Shown piece by piece: positions 13,284 to 16,250 of a stretch of 16,250 nucleotides of DNA (its first letter is position 1; every line of letters begins with the position of its first letter). The stretch comes from an uncultured cyanobacterium. GTDB taxonomy: Bacteria > Cyanobacteriota > Cyanobacteriia > PCC-6307 > Cyanobiaceae. The position numbers and the translations under genes were made by a program. The notes under the pieces are model-generated. The model ran no database searches. It had not been told where the DNA came from and saw only the letters and a program-made list of their open reading frames with translations. The stretch spans positions 1-16,250 of the forward strand of contig CAIZOZ010000462.1 in NCBI GenBank assembly GCA_903934745.1. Reading direction: 5' to 3'.

Positions 13284-15809
13284 ATGGCCAGCCCCTCGAG
13301 TCGTGAAGCAGCTCTGGAGCGCCGCAAGGCCCTCACCAGTGGCGGCAAGAAATCAGCTGGCCGCTATTCCTCCGGCCCCAACCGGGTGCGCGGTGCCGCT
13401 GATGCGCGCCCCACCCGCACCAATGCCTCGCTGTCCGTGGAGGCCGCCAGCAGTCCGCCTGTGAGCCGTGAACCGGCCCCAACCAGCGCGAGGCGAGCGT
13501 CGCGGCCCGGGGCGATCGGCGATTCCTCCCGTCTGAGTGCCACGCCCAGCTCCGAGGCTCGCCGTTCCACCCCCCGGCCGATCGCCAATCCCAGCCGTGA
13601 GCTGGTGCTGGCCCGCCGCGAAGCCTTGTCACGCCGTGGCAAGCGCGCTGACACCTCCCAGGACCGCACCCGCAACGACGAGAAGAAAGCCATAGCCGTG
13701 GCTGCCGCCGCCGCTCCCGCTGCCGTCAAGGAGCCCAAGTGCAAGTGTCAGCAGACCCATGCGGCTGGCCCACTCCCCACCTTGTCGCGCGGACCGGATC
13801 TGAGCGCCTCCCTGGCCAATCGCAATGGTGGGCGTTCATCCACCCCGAAACGCGCCGCCCAGCACAACCCCAGCCGGGCCCTGGTGCTCGCCCGCCGCGA
13901 GGCCCTCTCGAAGCGCGGTAAGTCGGCCAACACCTCCACCAACAGTGCCGCCGCCACCATCGCCCGCCAGGGCAACCCCGACATGAGCAGTCGGGAACTG
14001 GCTCAGAAGGTGCGTGAACTGAAGTGCAAGGTGGGCTCCGCCGGTAGCTCCCGCAGTGGCGGTACCCGCCCCAGCGGCCCGAATCGCCATGGTTCGAAGC
14101 AGTCCGCCGTCGCCGAAGCCAGCCTCAAGGTGGGTGTCAGCGAAACTCTGGCCGGTCAGATCGTGACCGGCACCCAGGCCAACCGCTCCACCAAGACCAC
14201 CGGCAACGAGGCGGCCACCTGCCGCACGATCACCGGCACCGAATATCTGGGCGCCGAAGTGTTCCAGACTTTCTGCCAGGGCCAGGGTGGCAGCCGTCAG
14301 CCGGACAAGGTGCGGGTCAGCGCCACCAGCCATGGCAACCGCGTCACCGGCAATGAGGTGGGCCGTTCCGAGAAGGTCACCGGCGATGAACCCGGCACCT
14401 GCAAAAACATCACCGGCACCGAATATGTGTCGGCGAACCAGTCCAACATCTTCTGCGGCACTGCCGCCAGCAGCATCGCCGCCAGCAGCAGTGCTGCCAG
14501 CAGCAGTTCCGCCAAGAGCAGCGCCGCCAGCCGCCGTGCAGCCAGAAGCAGCACGACAGGTACTGGCAGCCCCTCCCCCCGCAAGGTGGGCCATGCCCAG
14601 ACCCAGGCGGGTCACACCGTCTCCGGCATGGTGATCGGCCGCTCCGAGAAGGTCACCGGCGACGAACCCGGTTCCGGTCGCCAGCTCACCGGCAATCAGT
14701 ACGTCAACAACCCCAACCCGGAGGCCCGCCCGGCGCCCGCCAAGGTGGCCAGCCTCCAGACCCTGCGTGGCACCGGCATCACCGGTACCCACGTGGGTCG
14801 CAGTGACCAGGTGACCGGCGATGAACCCGGCTCCTGCAAGATCATCACCGGCGATGAGTACATCGGCAGCCAGCAGTACGACCGCTTCTGCGATGGCCGC
14901 CCGGCACCGGAAGCGGCCAAGGTGGGCTTCAGTGTCACCAACCGCCAGCAGGTGGTGAGCGGGACCCGCACCGGCCGTTCTGAGAAGGTCACCGGTGATG
15001 AACCCGGCACCTGCAAGATCGTCACCGGCACGCCCTATGTCGGGTTTGAAGAAGCCAGCAACTGGTGCAGCAGTGACCAGGCGGCTGCGGTGCGTCAACG
15101 CACTCCCAGGCGCATGGGCACGGTGATGAGCGGCATTCAGCCCGGCATTGGTGGCGTGATGACCGGTGCCGAGCGCGGTGTCTGTGCCGACGTGAGCGGT
15201 ACCCCTTATGTGGGCCCTGACCAGCTGGCCGAGGCCTGCGGCGCTGCCCTGCCGACCGATGCCGACTTTCCCCGCCCCCTGGGCGGCCAGCCCTGGGAAC
15301 AGTTCAGTGTGCAGTCCCCAGCTGGGGTGGCCCACAGCACCCGCGAGCGCACCGGTGGTGTGACCGGATCCAACTACGAGCAGAGCAGTCGGGTCACGGG
15401 CCCGTTTGCGATGGCCGACGACAAGATCACCGGCACCGAGCACTTTCGATTTGATCGCACCAATCGCCAGCCCAGCCGTGGGCCGCGTGCGCCGATCATG
15501 CCGGTCGCGGCGGCAGTGGTGAGTGTTGATGAGGACGCCCGTCCCGTCTCCAGGGTGACCGGCGAAGGCATCTCCGCCGGTCTGAAGATCACCGGCGATG
15601 ACTGGGATCGGGGCGAACGGGTCACCGGTACCGAGGGGGTTTCGGCCCGGCGCCGTAATCCCAGCCGCCATGGTGCCCTGGCCGCCATGCCCGGTATCGA
15701 AGCGAAGCGCAACGAAGCCGTGCCTGCACCGGTCAGCCGCGTGACCGGAGGCAGTGGCAACACCCAGGCCGGTTCGCTGATCACGGTGTCTGGCGGCGCC
15801 CGAGGCTGA
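13284..15809 (+). CDS. csoS2: Carboxysome assembly scaffold CsoS2
   Basis: CsoS2 (841 residues) is the intrinsically disordered scaffold joining RuBisCO to the shell. The N-domain has four basic RuBisCO-binding repeats: about 6-24 (SREAALERRKALTSGGKKS), 104-122, 197-215 and 236-250. The middle region has six M-repeats of the form VTG..GRSEKVTGDEPGTCK-ITGT-Y, at about 282-331, 342-391, 434-475, 487-536, 546-595 and 611-652. Five keep a Cys pair (C313/C331, C373/C391, C518/C536, C577/C595, C634/C652). The third has none. A Ser/Ala-rich segment (about 394-430) separates repeats 2 and 3. The C-region (about 653-841) has VTG/ITG motifs and ends in the shell-anchoring LITVSGGARG. The frame is continuous, giving the long form (CsoS2B). 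ATG 13284 follows a GGACGG. csoSCA starts 7 bp later. Confidence 0.97.
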   Translation: MASPSSREAALERRKALTSGGKKSAGRYSSGPNRVRGAADARPTRTNASLSVEAASSPPVSREPAPTSARRASRPGAIGDSSRLSATPSSEARRSTPRPIANPSRELVLARREALSRRGKRADTSQDRTRNDEKKAIAVAAAAAPAAVKEPKCKCQQTHAAGPLPTLSRGPDLSASLANRNGGRSSTPKRAAQHNPSRALVLARREALSKRGKSANTSTNSAAATIARQGNPDMSSRELAQKVRELKCKVGSAGSSRSGGTRPSGPNRHGSKQSAVAEASLKVGVSETLAGQIVTGTQANRSTKTTGNEAATCRTITGTEYLGAEVFQTFCQGQGGSRQPDKVRVSATSHGNRVTGNEVGRSEKVTGDEPGTCKNITGTEYVSANQSNIFCGTAASSIAASSSAASSSSAKSSAASRRAARSSTTGTGSPSPRKVGHAQTQAGHTVSGMVIGRSEKVTGDEPGSGRQLTGNQYVNNPNPEARPAPAKVASLQTLRGTGITGTHVGRSDQVTGDEPGSCKIITGDEYIGSQQYDRFCDGRPAPEAAKVGFSVTNRQQVVSGTRTGRSEKVTGDEPGTCKIVTGTPYVGFEEASNWCSSDQAAAVRQRTPRRMGTVMSGIQPGIGGVMTGAERGVCADVSGTPYVGPDQLAEACGAALPTDADFPRPLGGQPWEQFSVQSPAGVAHSTRERTGGVTGSNYEQSSRVTGPFAMADDKITGTEHFRFDRTNRQPSRGPRAPIMPVAAAVVSVDEDARPVSRVTGEGISAGLKITGDDWDRGERVTGTEGVSARRRNPSRHGALAAMPGIEAKRNEAVPAPVSRVTGGSGNTQAGSLITVSGGARG
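14461..14572 (+). repeat. Ser/Ala low-complexity coding stretch in csoS2
   Basis: Repeated GCC/AGC codons with close variants (GCCAGCAGC-type units) encode the Ser/Ala-rich linker between M-repeats 2 and 3. The DNA is a near-tandem trinucleotide array and so a candidate for in-frame length variation between strains. Confidence 0.7.
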
Positions 15810-15816
15810 CCCAGCG

Positions 15817-16250
15817 ATGCCCCGACGCCCTGAACCACGCGAACGCCCCCTCTCGGGCACGGCCCCGCGCCGTCGCCCGGGACAGCCGAACCCCGAGCTG
15901 GAGTCCGACTCCGCCGCGGCCGGCTCCAGCCCGGAGAGCACCGTGCCCATCGCCAAGGGCACGGCAGCCCGTCGTCATCGCAGCCTCAAGCTCAGCGAAC
16001 AGCCGCAGACCAGGCCCACGGGGGTGCGGCAGCGGCCAGCGGCTGGCGGCTTCGACAGCAAGGCCCGGACCGGCGCCGGCCGCAGCGATGCGGGTCACCC
16101 GCTCACGGATCGCGCCACCAACGCGGCCCTGCGCGCTTACGACCTGCAGGTGAAGGAATCCTTTGATCGCATCGTGCCGCTGCTGAAGCAGCTGTCGGCC
16201 CTACAGCACGAGGATGATTTTGTTGAACGGGCCCAGGTGCTGGCCAAGGC
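15817..16250 (+). CDS. csoSCA: Carboxysomal carbonic anhydrase CsoSCA, N-terminal part (cut by window end)
   Basis: An ATG 7 bp after the csoS2 stop opens a frame that runs off the window after 144 complete codons. CsoSCA (formerly CsoS3, epsilon/beta-type) dehydrates HCO3- to CO2 inside the carboxysome. The first 90 or so residues are basic and Pro/Arg/Ala-rich, the disordered tail known in the family to bind RuBisCO. The start of the helical N-terminal domain follows, with HPLTDRATNAALRAYD, VKESFDRIVPLLKQL and ALQHEDDFVERAQVLAK. The zinc-binding catalytic domain lies beyond the window and cannot be checked. Identification rests on these segments and on the position after csoS2. Close spacing implies co-translation with csoS2. 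Confidence 0.92.
   Translation, partial: MPRRPEPRERPLSGTAPRRRPGQPNPELESDSAAAGSSPESTVPIAKGTAARRHRSLKLSEQPQTRPTGVRQRPAAGGFDSKARTGAGRSDAGHPLTDRATNAALRAYDLQVKESFDRIVPLLKQLSALQHEDDFVERAQVLAK

Noticed and set aside
14570..14585. C-run in csoS2 as a possible programmed frameshift site giving a short CsoS2A
   Set aside because: The run does not match the X XXY YYZ slippery pattern in the reading frame and I see no strong hairpin just downstream. Cyanobacterial CsoS2 is generally reported as only the long form.
13836..15962. Long minus-strand open frame (708 codons) opposite csoS2
   Set aside because: Its Gly/Ala/His-rich repeats simply mirror the csoS2 M-repeats. It runs past csoS2 into csoSCA without a plausible product, so it is an antisense shadow.
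1..16250. Mobile elements, CRISPR arrays, tRNA or rRNA genes
   Set aside because: There is no transposase or integrase reading, no regularly spaced repeats with unique spacers, and no tRNA-like cloverleaf or rRNA segment that I could recognise by eye.

Overview
The window is a GC-rich stretch of an alpha-cyanobacterial chromosome (Synechococcus/Cyanobium/Prochlorococcus lineage). The evidence is a form IA RuBisCO inside an alpha-carboxysome (cso) operon, next to genes for both the light-dependent (POR) and the light-independent (ChlL/ChlB/ChlN) protochlorophyllide reductases. The high GC content and three HIP1 octamers (GCGATCGC, at 6618, 7265 and 9532) point to a Cyanobium-like or freshwater/estuarine Synechococcus rather than a low-GC Prochlorococcus. 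The genus is an inference. I see no mobile element, tRNA, rRNA or CRISPR array.

Region 1 (1-6063) is a chlorophyll-biosynthesis block. An unidentified gene end (1-219) is followed by por on the plus strand. A 430-bp convergent gap with inverted and direct repeats separates por from the minus-strand cluster, transcribed chlN, chlB, chlL. All cluster-ligand residues of the dark-operative enzyme are visible (ChlL C130 and C164; ChlN C26, C51 and C112; ChlB D36). The organism can therefore probably reduce protochlorophyllide in light and in darkness.

Region 2 (6064-8617) links this block to the carboxysome genes. It holds an unrecognised repeat-containing protein (minus), csoS1D (plus; tandem-BMC gated shell protein) and a RdgB/HAM1 nucleotide pyrophosphatase (minus).

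Region 3 (8618-10853) is a CO2-concentrating insert. It has a long leader with an 11-G tract and a perfect palindrome, then an SbtA-family bicarbonate transporter and a short PII-like protein resembling SbtB/CPII. Both are co-directional with, and directly upstream of, the carboxysome operon.

Region 4 (10854-16250) is the cso operon: csoS1 (BMC-H shell), cbbL, cbbS, csoS2 (841-residue scaffold) and the first part of csoSCA (carboxysomal carbonic anhydrase, cut by the window end). Two strong RNA hairpins punctuate it. One lies between cbbL and cbbS. The other is terminator-like, between cbbS and csoS2, and is well placed to set RuBisCO expression above scaffold and carbonic anhydrase expression.

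Together, regions 2-4 would import bicarbonate (SbtA, probably gated by the PII-like protein), admit it through shell pores (CsoS1, CsoS1D), convert it to CO2 (CsoSCA) and fix it (CbbL/CbbS held by CsoS2). Nothing here is a wholly unknown system. The most noteworthy points are the sbtA-PII pair placed within the cso locus, the intergenic RNA structures, a CsoS2 with a Cys-less M-repeat and a Ser/Ala linker, and the uncharacterised protein between chlN and csoS1D.
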